64,000 nt of DNA, taken from positions 4,633 to 68,632 of the forward strand of contig CAYUQI010000004.1 of assembly GCA_964446935.1 (NCBI GenBank), read 5' to 3'. The DNA comes from UASB124 sp964446935 (GTDB lineage Bacteria > Babelota > Babeliae > Babelales > RVW-14). The notes under the pieces are model-generated. The model was not told the origin of the DNA. It was given only the letters and a program-made list of their open reading frames with translations, and did not search any database. The position numbers and the translations under genes were made by a program. Shown here one piece after another: positions 1-9,333 of the stretch (the first letter of the stretch is position 1; each line of letters opens with the position of its first letter).

Positions 1-33
1 GCTCAAGAAAATAACTTTGGAAGGAGACAAGGG

Positions 34-534
34 ATGAAATTTGTAAAAAACCAAAAGGGTGAAATATCATTGCGATGGATGATGCTTTTTGGAGGAGTTG
101 TCGTAGTTTGTGCGATTGTTCTTGTATTCAGGTATGCCGGAAAGGGATCGTATCTATCATATAGTGAAATGCAGCCAATACAGGGACAATTTGTTGTTGT
201 GAATCAAGCAGATCTTAAACGTGTGCATAATCAACTGGAAGAACGACTTACGGCTACCGAACAACATTTGAAAAAGATGGAAGAAAATCTTGTTAAACAA
301 ACTGAAACAGCGAAGGTTTCGTTGGCACAACTTGGGCATAAAATTGACGAAGTAGAACAACGAGAGAAAAATATAGAAAAGAATGTGATTGATAAGACGA
401 TTAAAAGGGAAGTATCTGACCAGTTTGTATCGTTACGTGAAGAAACACGACAAAGAGAGCAGGAAAAGCGAAGGAAGCGTCTTTTAAATAGTTTCCTTGA
501 TCAACTTGCAGAATCTGAATCTGAAAAAAAATAG
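34..534 (+). CDS. Membrane-anchored coiled-coil protein, function unknown
   Basis: I do not recognise a family. The 166-residue protein has a short basic N-terminus, one hydrophobic segment at about residues 15-36, and then a long charged region (about 55-160) rich in Glu, Lys, Gln and Arg with heptad-like spacing, which suggests a coiled coil. The likely topology is a membrane anchor with the coil outside the cytoplasm. The start is supported by GGAAGGAG eight bases upstream. The next gene begins 20 bases after the stop on the same strand, so the two may form an operon in which this protein assists a beta-barrel protein. That role is inference only. Confidence 0.7.
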   Translation: MKFVKNQKGEISLRWMMLFGGVVVVCAIVLVFRYAGKGSYLSYSEMQPIQGQFVVVNQADLKRVHNQLEERLTATEQHLKKMEENLVKQTETAKVSLAQLGHKIDEVEQREKNIEKNVIDKTIKREVSDQFVSLREETRQREQEKRRKRLLNSFLDQLAESESEKK

Positions 535-554
535 TTTAGGGATAGTGAGATATC

Positions 555-2326
555 ATGTTCAAAAAATGGTTAGTAATGTGCGGAGTTGTAACTATATTTT
601 CTTATGTTTATGTTGATGCCGTTGAATTGTTTGCCGCTGATGGCACCGTAAACAAAGAGTATATTAAACAAAGAGTTTCGCAGGAAATTATCAGTCAGGT
701 AAAACAATCATCAGCTCAACAATCAAAAAAATCAAAATATATGAGCAAGGGGACGGTTCGAACTGATGGGGCTATTTATCTGCTCCCAAACTGGCCATAC
801 TATACCCAGTTTTTTCAAGATAATGATCTGATTCAGGTTGCCTTTTCTTTTGATACTGCTTCACAAGCTTATGCTGGACGGGGTGGCTCACAAAATTTAT
901 CAAAATTGATCTTTGGTGAACAACCTGTTTTGATCAAAGAAATCTTGCTTGCAAGTAAGCTGTTGGATATCAAAAAATTGACATCTGAGGGGCAGGTTGG
1001 AAATCCGCCGCATGCCTTAACCCCTGATGAAAGTAGAGCTAATCATTATTTGGGTATTCTTGCCAACCAAGAAGTTACCTTTGATGCTTCACTCGACCAA
1101 TACAATGCATTTATTGATTATGCGCGGCATTTTAGGAATGGTGATATGGCGGTCGGAATCCATATTCCTTTCAAAATGAGGCATCAACATTTGCGTTTAA
1201 CGAATGATATCTCTGATGCAAATCGTACTAAATTGGAGAATGTGCAACGCGGATATGACAATTCTCAAACGCCNNNNNNNNNNNNNNNNNNNNNNNNNNN
1301 NNNNNNNNNNNNNNNNNNNNNNNNNNNNNNNNNNNNNNNNNNNNNNNNNNNNNNNNNNNNNNNNNNNNNNNNNCAAATCGTACTAAATTGGAGAATGTGC
1401 AACGCGGATATGACAATTCTCAAACGCCGCCTGTTCCACTTGCTAATCTTGAAAATCTTCCCGAACTCCAATTTTATAATAAATTCGATAGCCTAGAAGA
1501 TTTTGTAGAAGAAGTTTTAAGTCGCAAGGGCATTGCTTTAAATAAAAAGGAAACGGTTGCTGGCTTGAGTGATGTTGTTGCATATGTAAATCTTGATATT
1601 CCATCACGATACTTTGGTCGTTTTGTTACTGGTGTGTCACTGCTTGTGCCAACGGCACGTGAACGTGATACAGGAAAATTGTGGTATAACGATTTAGGCA
1701 ATGGAGGCTTTGTTGAAACAGCTTTATTCACTTCTTTGTTATGGCAACATTCACGGTGGCTCAATCCCTATGTTCATATGAAAGGATCCTATAGTTTTGC
1801 TGCTAATGTGTACCGTCGAATACCGATGACTAATACGTATGATGGTGTTAATTTTAATGTAGATACGCGCATTGGCCCTGGTCAGCCAGTGCATGGGCTC
1901 ATTATCTTCGGCGAATCTCTTAAATTGTTGTCTCCTCCTGCAGATCCAACGTTCGCAGAACCGGATTCAACCGTTCGTGGCTTTGCGGATCAGGTAAAAA
2001 AAATCAAAATTCAACCTGGCGCAACATTCTTCTGTCGGGTTGGTAATACTATTGATGCTTTGTTTACCTATAAGGGTTTTTTAGATTTGTATTACGATTT
2101 GTATGTCAAAGGTAAGGATTATATTTCTGGACGACATGTTGATGATGCCTATGTGCCATCATTGATTAATCATAACACCTGGGTTATTTCTCATACCTTA
2201 GGGTTGGATTACAGTTATCAATTCGATGCTCAATATCGCATTCGTTTTGGTATAAATTATGCCTTTGCTGGCCGTAATACTCCAAAAACATTCGGCGCTG
2301 AACTTGGGTTTAATGCAGAGTTTTAG
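555..2326 (+). CDS. Probable outer-membrane beta-barrel protein, split by a spurious assembly gap
   Basis: An N-terminal signal peptide (about residues 1-28) is followed by a long region alternating polar and hydrophobic residues. The protein ends in Phe (...GFNAEF), the usual C-terminal signal for beta-barrel insertion. As written, 100 Ns at 1274-1373 break the frame. The bases on both sides of the Ns (1219-1273 and 1374-1428) are identical, and both copies sit in the same codon phase. Removing one copy plus the Ns (155 bases) gives one continuous frame of about 538 residues. I therefore call one gene, not two fragments. No specific porin family is recognisable. It follows the coiled-coil membrane protein by 20 bases and converges on the gene ending at 2330. 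Confidence 0.75.
1219..1428. other. 100-N gap with identical 55-bp flanks (assembly join)
   Basis: Positions 1219-1273 and 1374-1428 are the same 55 bases, separated by exactly 100 Ns. This is what a scaffolder leaves when two contigs overlap by one assembly k-mer and were padded instead of merged. It is most likely not a real duplication, because collapsing it restores the surrounding gene. Confidence 0.9.
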
Positions 2327-2329
2327 CAA

Positions 2330-3097
2330 TTAATCGAGCAGTTCTATGTTGTTGCTCTCAACATCAGTCTTGTGCGCTTTGTGCAAGGCTGGTTTAGGCG
2401 ATTTGCAATCAGTTTCAATAGTGATTAATCGTACTGCTAGTTGTTGAATAACAATCGGAATTTTTTCAAGGTCTTGGTTTGTTGAAATGATTTTGAAATA
2501 TTCTTGAGCATCTTTTTCGCTTAACGACGAGGATGCTATTTTGTTACTTACGGTGTACAATGCTAATCGTGTTTTATCATCAAGATCTTGTAGGTATTTC
2601 ATAATTTCATTATGGACTTCTTGCCGCATTTTAATTTTTATTTTTTTTATGTCTTGAGGGAGTGGTTTTGTTATTTCTTCTTTCCACATATTCCAGGTTA
2701 AAAAACATGATTCATGTGGGTTTTTCAGTTTAAAAGCAGCCTCAATGATAATGGGGACAAGAGGCTTTATTTTCTGATTATCATCCAATAATCCTCGTTT
2801 TTGTAGTTCTGTAAGATAATTAGAAGAACTAAGTTTTGTAGCGAGTACTTGTGATTGAATTTGAAATTTGTCTTTCATGAATTGTAGGGCGAAGAATAAT
2901 ATTTTTTCATTGTTATGAAGATGTTTCAGGGCTTTATGCAACTCTTTTAAACGTGCTTCTTCTTCAACCAAAATAATTGATTCTTTTATGGAATGGAAAA
3001 AAACAACCCATGTGCGGAGTTTATCAAGCTGTGCCAAGCAGCGAAATGGTATAAATAAGAATATAATAGTAATTACGATATTTTTAAATATTTTCAT
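2330..3097 (-). CDS. Exported helical protein, repeat family shared with the 50.5-51.4 kb gene
   Basis: This is a 255-residue protein with a clear signal peptide (residues 1-22, ending CLAQ). The rest is predicted mostly helical and has no catalytic motif I recognise. A stretch near residues 90-125 with the pattern YLxxLQKRGLL followed by LVPxIIEAAFKL resembles a motif that occurs twice in the exported protein at 50497-51369 (YQYLQSKGFL... TLVKALIKVM). The two may belong to one lineage-specific exported family. Its stop lies three bases from the stop of the convergent beta-barrel gene. The start ATG has only a weak ribosome site. Confidence 0.7.
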   Translation of the reverse strand: MKIFKNIVITIIFLFIPFRCLAQLDKLRTWVVFFHSIKESIILVEEEARLKELHKALKHLHNNEKILFFALQFMKDKFQIQSQVLATKLSSSNYLTELQKRGLLDDNQKIKPLVPIIIEAAFKLKNPHESCFLTWNMWKEEITKPLPQDIKKIKIKMRQEVHNEIMKYLQDLDDKTRLALYTVSNKIASSSLSEKDAQEYFKIISTNQDLEKIPIVIQQLAVRLITIETDCKSPKPALHKAHKTDVESNNIELLD

Positions 3098-3400
3098 TGA
3101 TTGCTCTTTGCCTCAGAATTTGCCTTTTGCCATGTGCGGGTTACAGTAAAAAATAATGGGGCATGTAATATATGGTTAATTAATATTGTTGTAAATTATA
3201 TCAGTAATTTAATGTTTTTTTCTGTACGTTATCATAGGTAACTATGTCATTGAATTCATGGCTACCTTATCAAATAACCTTTTTATAATAAGTGAAGATG
3301 CGTTGTAATTTCAATATATATATTGTTTGATTAGCACATTGCCATCCAATAGTTTCGCAATTCGACTTTAGTTAAATGGTCGTTTATACTTAAATCAACG
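3098..3400. other. Intergenic region, nothing recognised
   Basis: About 300 AT-rich bases lie between divergent genes. The stretch must contain promoters for both, but I see no hexamer pair good enough to name, no hairpin, no repeat copy and no small gene with a ribosome site. Confidence 0.5.
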
Positions 3401-3991
3401 ATGTTTTTAATAAATGAATGGTTGATTATGGTGATTGTTCCAACTCTTTTATCTCTTTTACGCATTCTCTTGGCTCCGCTCATGGCCTATTTATTTTTTG
3501 CGGAGTCGATTGGGGTTGCTTTGCTCGTTTTTGCTATCGCTGCCATCACTGATATATATGATGGGTATGTAGCACGCAAGTATGGAGTTGTAACCCCATG
3601 GGGTGCTTTTTTGGATCCTATCGCCGATAAAATTCTTATTGGGACTGCATTGATGTGTTTCGTTGTCAAAGGATTATTTGGATGGTGGGTTGTTGCGATA
3701 ATAGTGGGACGTGATGTGTTAGTGACATGGCTTCGTGTTAGTGCCATTAAACATGGGCTTATGCTGCAAACATCAACCGTGGCTAAATATAAAACATTCT
3801 TGCAAAGTGGGGCTATTTTGGGGGCTTTTGTGTTGTATTGGTTTAAACAGATAATGCCAGAAGCTCAATGGTTGTTGCCATTTCAGTCAGTGATTATTTA
3901 TCTTATTTATGCCGTAACCGTAATAACAGCTTACACCGGTATCGTATATGTGGTTTCGTATTGCACTCGCAGGGGGACTACAAGGTTATGA
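3401..3991 (+). CDS. pgsA: CDP-diacylglycerol--glycerol-3-phosphate 3-phosphatidyltransferase
   Basis: This enzyme joins CDP-diacylglycerol and glycerol-3-phosphate into phosphatidylglycerophosphate at the inner membrane. The complete CDP-alcohol phosphatidyltransferase motif is present: D51, D54-G55, A58-R59, G68, D72 and D76. Several hydrophobic segments surround it. The start is uncertain: an in-frame ATG at 3428 gives MVIVPTLLSLLRI, which matches typical PgsA N-termini better than the nine extra residues, and neither start has a strong ribosome site. Its stop overlaps the next start as ATGA, and that next gene encodes the following enzyme of the pathway, which supports PgsA over other members of this superfamily. 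Confidence 0.88.
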   Translation: MFLINEWLIMVIVPTLLSLLRILLAPLMAYLFFAESIGVALLVFAIAAITDIYDGYVARKYGVVTPWGAFLDPIADKILIGTALMCFVVKGLFGWWVVAIIVGRDVLVTWLRVSAIKHGLMLQTSTVAKYKTFLQSGAILGAFVLYWFKQIMPEAQWLLPFQSVIIYLIYAVTVITAYTGIVYVVSYCTRRGTTRL

Positions 3992-4461
3992 AACAAACAG
4001 GTTTTGGTTTATCATTGGCGTATTTTTTTGCGTCATTTTTTTATCTAGGCTATTTACCTGGATGTCCGGGGACGATTGCCAGTATTGCCACAGCGCTTCC
4101 TTTATTTTTTATGCCGCAAATTTCTCTTTGGATATATTTAGTTGCGATTGCGGTAATATTTCTGCTTGGTGTGTGGCTGACTGCAATTATTGAACGACAT
4201 GATGAGATTATTGATCCATCATATGCGGTGATTGATGAGGTTGTAGGCATGAGTTTTGCGCTTGTGGCTGTGCCACAGGTTTGGTGGCAATATGGTATTG
4301 TGTTAGCCTTATTCCGTTTTTTTGATATCGTTAAGCCCTTTCCCATTCGCCAGCTTGAACGTAATTTAATGGGTGGCTTTGCTATTATGATCGACGACGT
4401 TGTTGCTAGTGTTTTTAGCATCGTTATTTTTTGGTCCTTGAAAGGGCTTTTGGGGTTCTAA
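3988..4461 (+). CDS. pgpA: Phosphatidylglycerophosphatase A
   Basis: PgpA removes the phosphate from phosphatidylglycerophosphate to give phosphatidylglycerol. The 157-residue length fits the family. Family motifs are visible in order: GYLPGCPGT near the N-terminus, VIDEVVGM, FRFFDIVKPFPI, and GGFAIMIDDVVA. The frame is open further upstream, but the ATG at 3988 begins MKQTGFGL just before the conserved region, has AGGGGGA upstream, and overlaps the pgsA stop as ATGA. This indicates translational coupling of two consecutive pathway steps. Confidence 0.92.
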   Translation: MKQTGFGLSLAYFFASFFYLGYLPGCPGTIASIATALPLFFMPQISLWIYLVAIAVIFLLGVWLTAIIERHDEIIDPSYAVIDEVVGMSFALVAVPQVWWQYGIVLALFRFFDIVKPFPIRQLERNLMGGFAIMIDDVVASVFSIVIFWSLKGLLGF

Positions 4462-4614
4462 TACAGCTCTCTTGTGATTTCTTCGATTTCTTGCCATATC
4501 ACCGAGGGCACGGTATGCTAAGAGTCTAAATTTTGTAGTGTTTGAAGGTGTGGCAATCTTTCAGAATGCCTCAATACAAAAAGTTCTGAAAGTAATACAT
4601 CGGGAAGGGTTTGC

Positions 4615-7137
4615 ATGGCTGTTACGGGGGCTGGAAACGAAGAAAAAAAAGTAAGTATGGTAGCTCCAGTTTCAATTGAAAAGGAGCTCAGAACTGCGTT
4701 CCTTGATTATGCAATGTCGGTTATTGTGAGCCGGGCACTTCCTGATGTGCGAGATGGTCTCAAACCGGTTCATCGACGCATTCTGTATGCAATGCATGAA
4801 CTTGGTCTTTATCACGAAAAATCATATCGAAAATCTGCTACCGTGGTTGGTGAAGTGATGGGTCACTACCATCCTCATGGCGACGCAGCCATTTATCAAA
4901 CCATGGTTGGCATGGTTCAAGACTTTTCAAAACGGTATCCCTTACTTGATGGCCAAGGTAACTGGGGTTCTCTTGATGGTGATAATGCAGCAGCGATGCG
5001 TTATACCGAAGTACGTATGGCCAGAATTACGCGCGAACTTTTAACCGATATTGAAAAAAATACCGTTCTTTTTGTTCCAAATTTTGATGAATCTCAGACA
5101 GAACCAGCCATTTTGCCAAGCCGAATTCCAAATTTGTTAGTAAACGGTTCAACCGGTATTGCTGTTGGTATGGCAACCTCTGTTCCTCCGCACAATTTAG
5201 GTGAAATTGTTACCGCGTGCATAACACTGTTGAATGAACCAAGGGTATCAGATGAACGACTCTTTGAATTAGTCCCAGCACCGGACTTTCCAACCGGCGG
5301 TATTATTTGTGGTCGCAGTGGTATTTTAAAAGCTTATCAGACCGGCCATGGACAAATGATTGTTCGTGGTGTGGTTGAAGTCGAAGAAGGTAAAAAACAT
5401 ACTGCACTTGTTGTTACTGAATTGCCATATCAGGTTAATAAAGCAGACTTAATTGCTCGTATAGCTGAATTGGTTAAAGATAAAATTATTGATGGTATTT
5501 CAAATATTCGTGACGAGTCTGATCGACGTGGCATTCGTGTTGTTGTTGAGTTGCGTCGTGGCGAAGATCCAAGTGTCGTGCTTAATCAATTGTATAAGCA
5601 CACAGCATTACAATCGTCCATGTCCATTATCATGTTGGCATTATATCAAAACCGACCAATGTTCTTTACCTTACGGGAGATGTTGGAACATTTCTTGTTG
5701 CATCGTAAAGAAATAATTACACGCCGTTGTGAATTTGATCTCGCCAAGCACAAAGCACGTGTGCATATACTTGATGGTTTGATTATAGCGCTCAATAAGA
5801 TTGATGAAGTTGTTGCCTTGATTAAAAAATCGCAAACCCCTGAGGAAGCAGCAACTCAACTTAATGCTCGTTTTGGTTTGTCGGTTGAACAATCTAAGGC
5901 AATTCTGGAAATGCGTTTGCAGCGCTTGACCGGCCTTGAACGAGAGAAAATTAATATCGAAATAGCAGATCTGAAGAAAATTATTGCTCGCCTTGAACTG
6001 ATTTTAAGCGATGAAAATGAATTAAAAGGCGAAATCATTAAAGAACTTGAAACAATAAAAGAAGTATATGCTGATCCTCGTCGTACCAAACTCGAAGGTC
6101 CTGTTGATGGTTTGACGGAAGAAGATCTTGTTCCCGATGAGGAAGTTTTAGTTACGTTAACGAAAAAAGGCTATATTAAGCGTGTTATTCTTGATACTTA
6201 CACCGTACAACATCGTGGTGGTAAGGGCAAGAAAGGTATGGCCGACCTTGACGAGTCTGATGACGTTATGGAAGACGCCTTTGTTGCGCGTACACATGAT
6301 GATTTATTGTTCTTTACCAATCTGGGAAGAATTTATAGCTTAAAGGTATTCCAAATACCAGAAGCTTCGCGTATTGCCAAAGGTCGAGCCGTCGTCAATT
6401 TGTTGCAACTGACCGAGGGTGAACGCATTGTTAAATTACTTTGTGCTCGAGATTTAGAAAAGAAATTCATTGTTATGATAACCAGGCAGGGTACTATCAA
6501 AAAGACCGATGCCGAAGAATTTACTAAGATTCGTAGCACCGGTATTCGTGCACTCAATCTTAATGAAGGTGATGAATTAGCATTCTGTGCCATTAGTACA
6601 GGGGCTGATACCATTGTTATAGCAACGAAAGATGGCCAAGGTATTCACTTCAAAGAAGATGAAGTTCGATCAATGGGACGTAATGCTGCCGGTGTACGTG
6701 GTATTAGTTTGCGTAGCGGCGACATAGTTGTTGGGCTTGAAGTTATTCCAGCTGAAGACAGAGGAGCCCTGTTATTCGCCACCTCACAAGGGTATGGAAA
6801 ACGTGTTCAAGTTGAGGACTTCCGTGTTGCTCACCGTGGTGGCCTTGGTGTACGAACAATTCCAACTGACAAACGCAATGGTGATGTTATTGCCTTGGCT
6901 CGTGTTACCGATAACTCGCATCTGCTTTTGATTGACACAAACGGTAAAGTCATTAGACTTTCACCTCAAGAAATTAGAACGATGGGTCGCCAGGCTAAGG
7001 GTGTCAGACTTGTTCGTCTCGATGAAGGGCAGGTGCTTGCTGCGCTTGTTGCCTTTGAAGAAGAAGGCGAGATAGCAGGTGAAACAACTGAAGTCGTTGC
7101 AACAACAAATGAGCCTCCAACTGATGAAACAAAATAA
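4615..7137 (+). CDS. gyrA: DNA gyrase subunit A
   Basis: GyrA is the DNA-cleaving subunit of gyrase, which negatively supercoils DNA together with GyrB (not in this window). The 840-residue length is normal. The breakage-reunion domain shows DVRDGLKPVHRRIL and catalytic Tyr130 in AAMRYTEVR. The GyrA box reads QHRGGKG at about residue 530 and is followed by six beta-pinwheel blades. The positions matching E. coli Ser83 and Asp87 are Ala91 and Gln95 (GDAAIYQT), both of which are resistance-associated positions. The start at 4615 has GGGAAGG upstream. It stands alone, followed by a hairpin and dprA. Confidence 0.98.
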   Translation: MAVTGAGNEEKKVSMVAPVSIEKELRTAFLDYAMSVIVSRALPDVRDGLKPVHRRILYAMHELGLYHEKSYRKSATVVGEVMGHYHPHGDAAIYQTMVGMVQDFSKRYPLLDGQGNWGSLDGDNAAAMRYTEVRMARITRELLTDIEKNTVLFVPNFDESQTEPAILPSRIPNLLVNGSTGIAVGMATSVPPHNLGEIVTACITLLNEPRVSDERLFELVPAPDFPTGGIICGRSGILKAYQTGHGQMIVRGVVEVEEGKKHTALVVTELPYQVNKADLIARIAELVKDKIIDGISNIRDESDRRGIRVVVELRRGEDPSVVLNQLYKHTALQSSMSIIMLALYQNRPMFFTLREMLEHFLLHRKEIITRRCEFDLAKHKARVHILDGLIIALNKIDEVVALIKKSQTPEEAATQLNARFGLSVEQSKAILEMRLQRLTGLEREKINIEIADLKKIIARLELILSDENELKGEIIKELETIKEVYADPRRTKLEGPVDGLTEEDLVPDEEVLVTLTKKGYIKRVILDTYTVQHRGGKGKKGMADLDESDDVMEDAFVARTHDDLLFFTNLGRIYSLKVFQIPEASRIAKGRAVVNLLQLTEGERIVKLLCARDLEKKFIVMITRQGTIKKTDAEEFTKIRSTGIRALNLNEGDELAFCAISTGADTIVIATKDGQGIHFKEDEVRSMGRNAAGVRGISLRSGDIVVGLEVIPAEDRGALLFATSQGYGKRVQVEDFRVAHRGGLGVRTIPTDKRNGDVIALARVTDNSHLLLIDTNGKVIRLSPQEIRTMGRQAKGVRLVRLDEGQVLAALVAFEEEGEIAGETTEVVATTNEPPTDETK

Positions 7138-7197
7138 CGAAGTTTGTTGGTGATGTGTCAACAAGCGGCTCTTAATTGATATGAATATATTTCTATG

Positions 7198-7224
7198 TGG
7201 ACCCTGAAATGACCTCAGGGTCCA
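7198..7224. repeat. Single hairpin matching half of a dispersed palindromic repeat
   Basis: TGGACCCTGA (7198-7207) pairs perfectly with TCAGGGTCCA (7215-7224) around a 7-base loop. The same GGACCCTGAAAT...TCAGGGT core forms the second hairpin of the repeat at 38476-38541. It lies about 60 bases after gyrA and could also act as a weak terminator, but no T-run follows. Confidence 0.6.
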
Positions 7225-7262
7225 TGATTGTTAATCATCAAATCGATGTTGATTTATAGTGT

Positions 7263-8468
7263 ATGGAAACAACAAATCCTTCCGCTCATAGAATTTTGAT
7301 TCATTTATCCCTGATTAAAAATATTGGGCCATCAACGGTATTTAAAGTTTTAAAACATCTGTTTTTAAAACAATACCCTGATCTTATTCATGTCGGATGG
7401 ATGGAGTTGATTGATCATAAACATGAACTCGATTTTGATTCTTTGTATACCTATTCGACCGGAGACTTTATTCGTCAAGTTGGGCTTGCTGATGCCGTTG
7501 CTTTGTTACTAACTCAGGGCCTTAATGATAAGACATTGCTTGAACAAGAGTTAGAGCGAGCTGCTCGCAACAATATTTCAATATGTTCTTTTTTTGACGT
7601 CGAATATCCGGAAATATTACGACAAATTCATACGCCACCGCTTGTTTTGTATTATCAAGGGACGCTGTTTAATACAATGGCGAAACGAATTGCTATTGTT
7701 GGTGCTCGCAAGGCTTCATCCTATGCTGCACATGTCATGCAATCATTAGTGCCAGATCTTGTTACTCAAGGATGGCATATTGTCAGTGGAGGAGCACATG
7801 GAGCAGATACCATGGCTCACGAAGCAACATTAGCTGCTGGGGGTAGAACCATAGCTGTGATTGGTTCAGGGTTATTGCAGCCCTATCCAACTTCAAATAA
7901 AGATTTATTCAAACGAATTATTGATGCCGGTGGTATTATTACCTCACCATTTCCTCTTTTGTTGCCACCCGACAAAGGAACCTTTCCTGCGCGTAATCGA
8001 ATTATCGCAGGGTTGAGTTTGGGGTGTGTTGTGGTACAAGCTGCTCAGAAGAGTGGTGCACTCATTACGGCCAAATATGCTCTTGAACAGGGGCGAATAG
8101 TGTTCGCGGTTCCTGGTCCTATTGATCAAGAGTTAAGCATTGGTTGCAATAATTTAATTAAAGAGGGTGCTAAACTTGTTAATCATGCCAATGATATTTT
8201 AGAAGAGTTTGGTGAAACAAGTGTAGTCTCGGCAACGTTCGTCCAAAAAACAGAAACTATTGTTGAAGAACGTGTTGGTGGTGCTCAGCGGGTAATAGAG
8301 CCAATAGATCCATTGTTAAGTTTATTGGTTAAACCAGCAACACTTGATGAGTTATTAATAAAAAGTGGTATGAATGCGGACGAACTTCAAGATAAATTAT
8401 TTACCTTACAACTTGAAGGCAAAGTTCGTCAGAACTTTGCTGGTACATGGGAATTGGTACAATCATGA
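7263..8468 (+). CDS. dprA: DNA processing protein DprA
   Basis: DprA binds incoming single-stranded DNA and loads RecA during natural transformation. The 401-residue protein has an N-terminal helical region (about 1-120) and a Rossmann-like core with VGARKAS, SGGAHGADTMAHEA and ARNRIIAGLS. The core continues through SGALITAKYALEQGR and VPGPIDQ, which are all typical of DprA. A C-terminal winged-helix-like part follows (about 340-400). It overlaps maf by four bases, so the two are likely co-translated. No other competence gene is in the window, so whether transformation works here is unknown. Confidence 0.95.
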   Translation: METTNPSAHRILIHLSLIKNIGPSTVFKVLKHLFLKQYPDLIHVGWMELIDHKHELDFDSLYTYSTGDFIRQVGLADAVALLLTQGLNDKTLLEQELERAARNNISICSFFDVEYPEILRQIHTPPLVLYYQGTLFNTMAKRIAIVGARKASSYAAHVMQSLVPDLVTQGWHIVSGGAHGADTMAHEATLAAGGRTIAVIGSGLLQPYPTSNKDLFKRIIDAGGIITSPFPLLLPPDKGTFPARNRIIAGLSLGCVVVQAAQKSGALITAKYALEQGRIVFAVPGPIDQELSIGCNNLIKEGAKLVNHANDILEEFGETSVVSATFVQKTETIVEERVGGAQRVIEPIDPLLSLLVKPATLDELLIKSGMNADELQDKLFTLQLEGKVRQNFAGTWELVQS

Positions 8469-9097
8469 TGATGAGTAAAGATATCCTTTATCTTGGTTCG
8501 CAATCACGTGCTCGACAGCGATTGCTTGATTATGCCGGCATTCGTTACAAAGTGCTTACGCACCAAAGTAGTGAAGAATGTGAACAACAAAATAAGCCAT
8601 TTGATGAATATGTCTTAGCAATTGCACAGAGTAAAATGCAAGCATTGGTCTTGCCGCCACGAACAGAGATTGATACTGATTACCTGTTTGTAGTGACTGC
8701 TGATACACTGGTAAGGAATCCTCGAACTGACCAGGTATTGGCAAAGCCCAATGATCGACAACATGCTATTGCTATGCTGACAGAAGAGCGCGGGGGGCCT
8801 ATTGAAGTTATGACTGGTTGTTGCTTAGAAAAATTTCAGTACATCAATGGATCATGGTCGGTAACAGACAAGGCTCACTGGGCTATGAGTGCAATGGTTG
8901 AATTTTATGTTGATAAAGAATCAGTTAATCGTTACTTAGAAATTTTCCCTTTTGCTTTGCATTGTTCGGGTGCTGGCGTGGTTGAAGACCATGGCTTGTC
9001 ATACCTTAAAAGCGTGCAAGGTTCATATACAGCAGTCATAGGGCTACCGCTTTATGAGTTACGGCAGAAACTTGCGTCAATGAAGTTTAGGTTCTAA
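8465..9097 (+). CDS. maf: Maf-like nucleoside triphosphate pyrophosphatase
   Basis: Maf proteins hydrolyse non-canonical or modified nucleoside triphosphates to monophosphates. Visible family features are LGSQSRARQRLL at the N-terminus, VVTADTLV with the catalytic Asp, LAKPNDRQHAIAML, and GSYTAVIGLPL near the C-terminus. Three consecutive ATG codons (8465, 8468, 8471) give MMMSKDIL; the first overlaps the dprA stop. The frame is open upstream to 8447, but that start would lie inside dprA. Length is about 210 residues, normal for the family. Confidence 0.9.
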   Translation: MMMSKDILYLGSQSRARQRLLDYAGIRYKVLTHQSSEECEQQNKPFDEYVLAIAQSKMQALVLPPRTEIDTDYLFVVTADTLVRNPRTDQVLAKPNDRQHAIAMLTEERGGPIEVMTGCCLEKFQYINGSWSVTDKAHWAMSAMVEFYVDKESVNRYLEIFPFALHCSGAGVVEDHGLSYLKSVQGSYTAVIGLPLYELRQKLASMKFRF

Positions 9098-9253
9098 ATA
9101 TTTGTACTCAATAGTAGTAAGTAATTGAGCTTAAACAGCTTTTCAGCCTGAAATGTTTCTTGGGCTATTTTCTATTGTTTACTCTGTTTTTTAACTATTA
9201 AGACTATTTTTGTATAAAAATGGCATGTTTTTTTGTATTTATATATTTGCAAT

Positions 9254-9282
9254 TTGTAAAACACCACCCTTCTTGGTATAAT
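9254..9282 (+). promoter_or_regulatory. Sigma70-type promoter for the 9334 gene
   Basis: TTGTAA (9254-9259) and a consensus TATAAT (9277-9282) are separated by 17 bases. They lie about 50 bases before a GTG start that has a perfect AGGAGG. Confidence 0.7.
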
Positions 9283-9333
9283 TAAATTTATTAATATTTT
9301 TATCATATTTGTGGTATTCAAGGAGGTTCTCTA

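Noticed and set aside
1204..1496. Short reading frames running through the Ns at 1274-1373
   Set aside because: They exist only because Ns are translated as unknown residues; the collapsed frame explains the region as one gene.
3868..3987. Longer start for pgpA upstream of 3988
   Set aside because: The extra residues overlap pgsA, are not family-like, and the ATGA junction with a ribosome site at 3972-3977 explains the start.
7138..7262. Riboswitch or leader before dprA
   Set aside because: Only one simple hairpin is present and it matches the dispersed repeat; no conserved aptamer-like core is visible.
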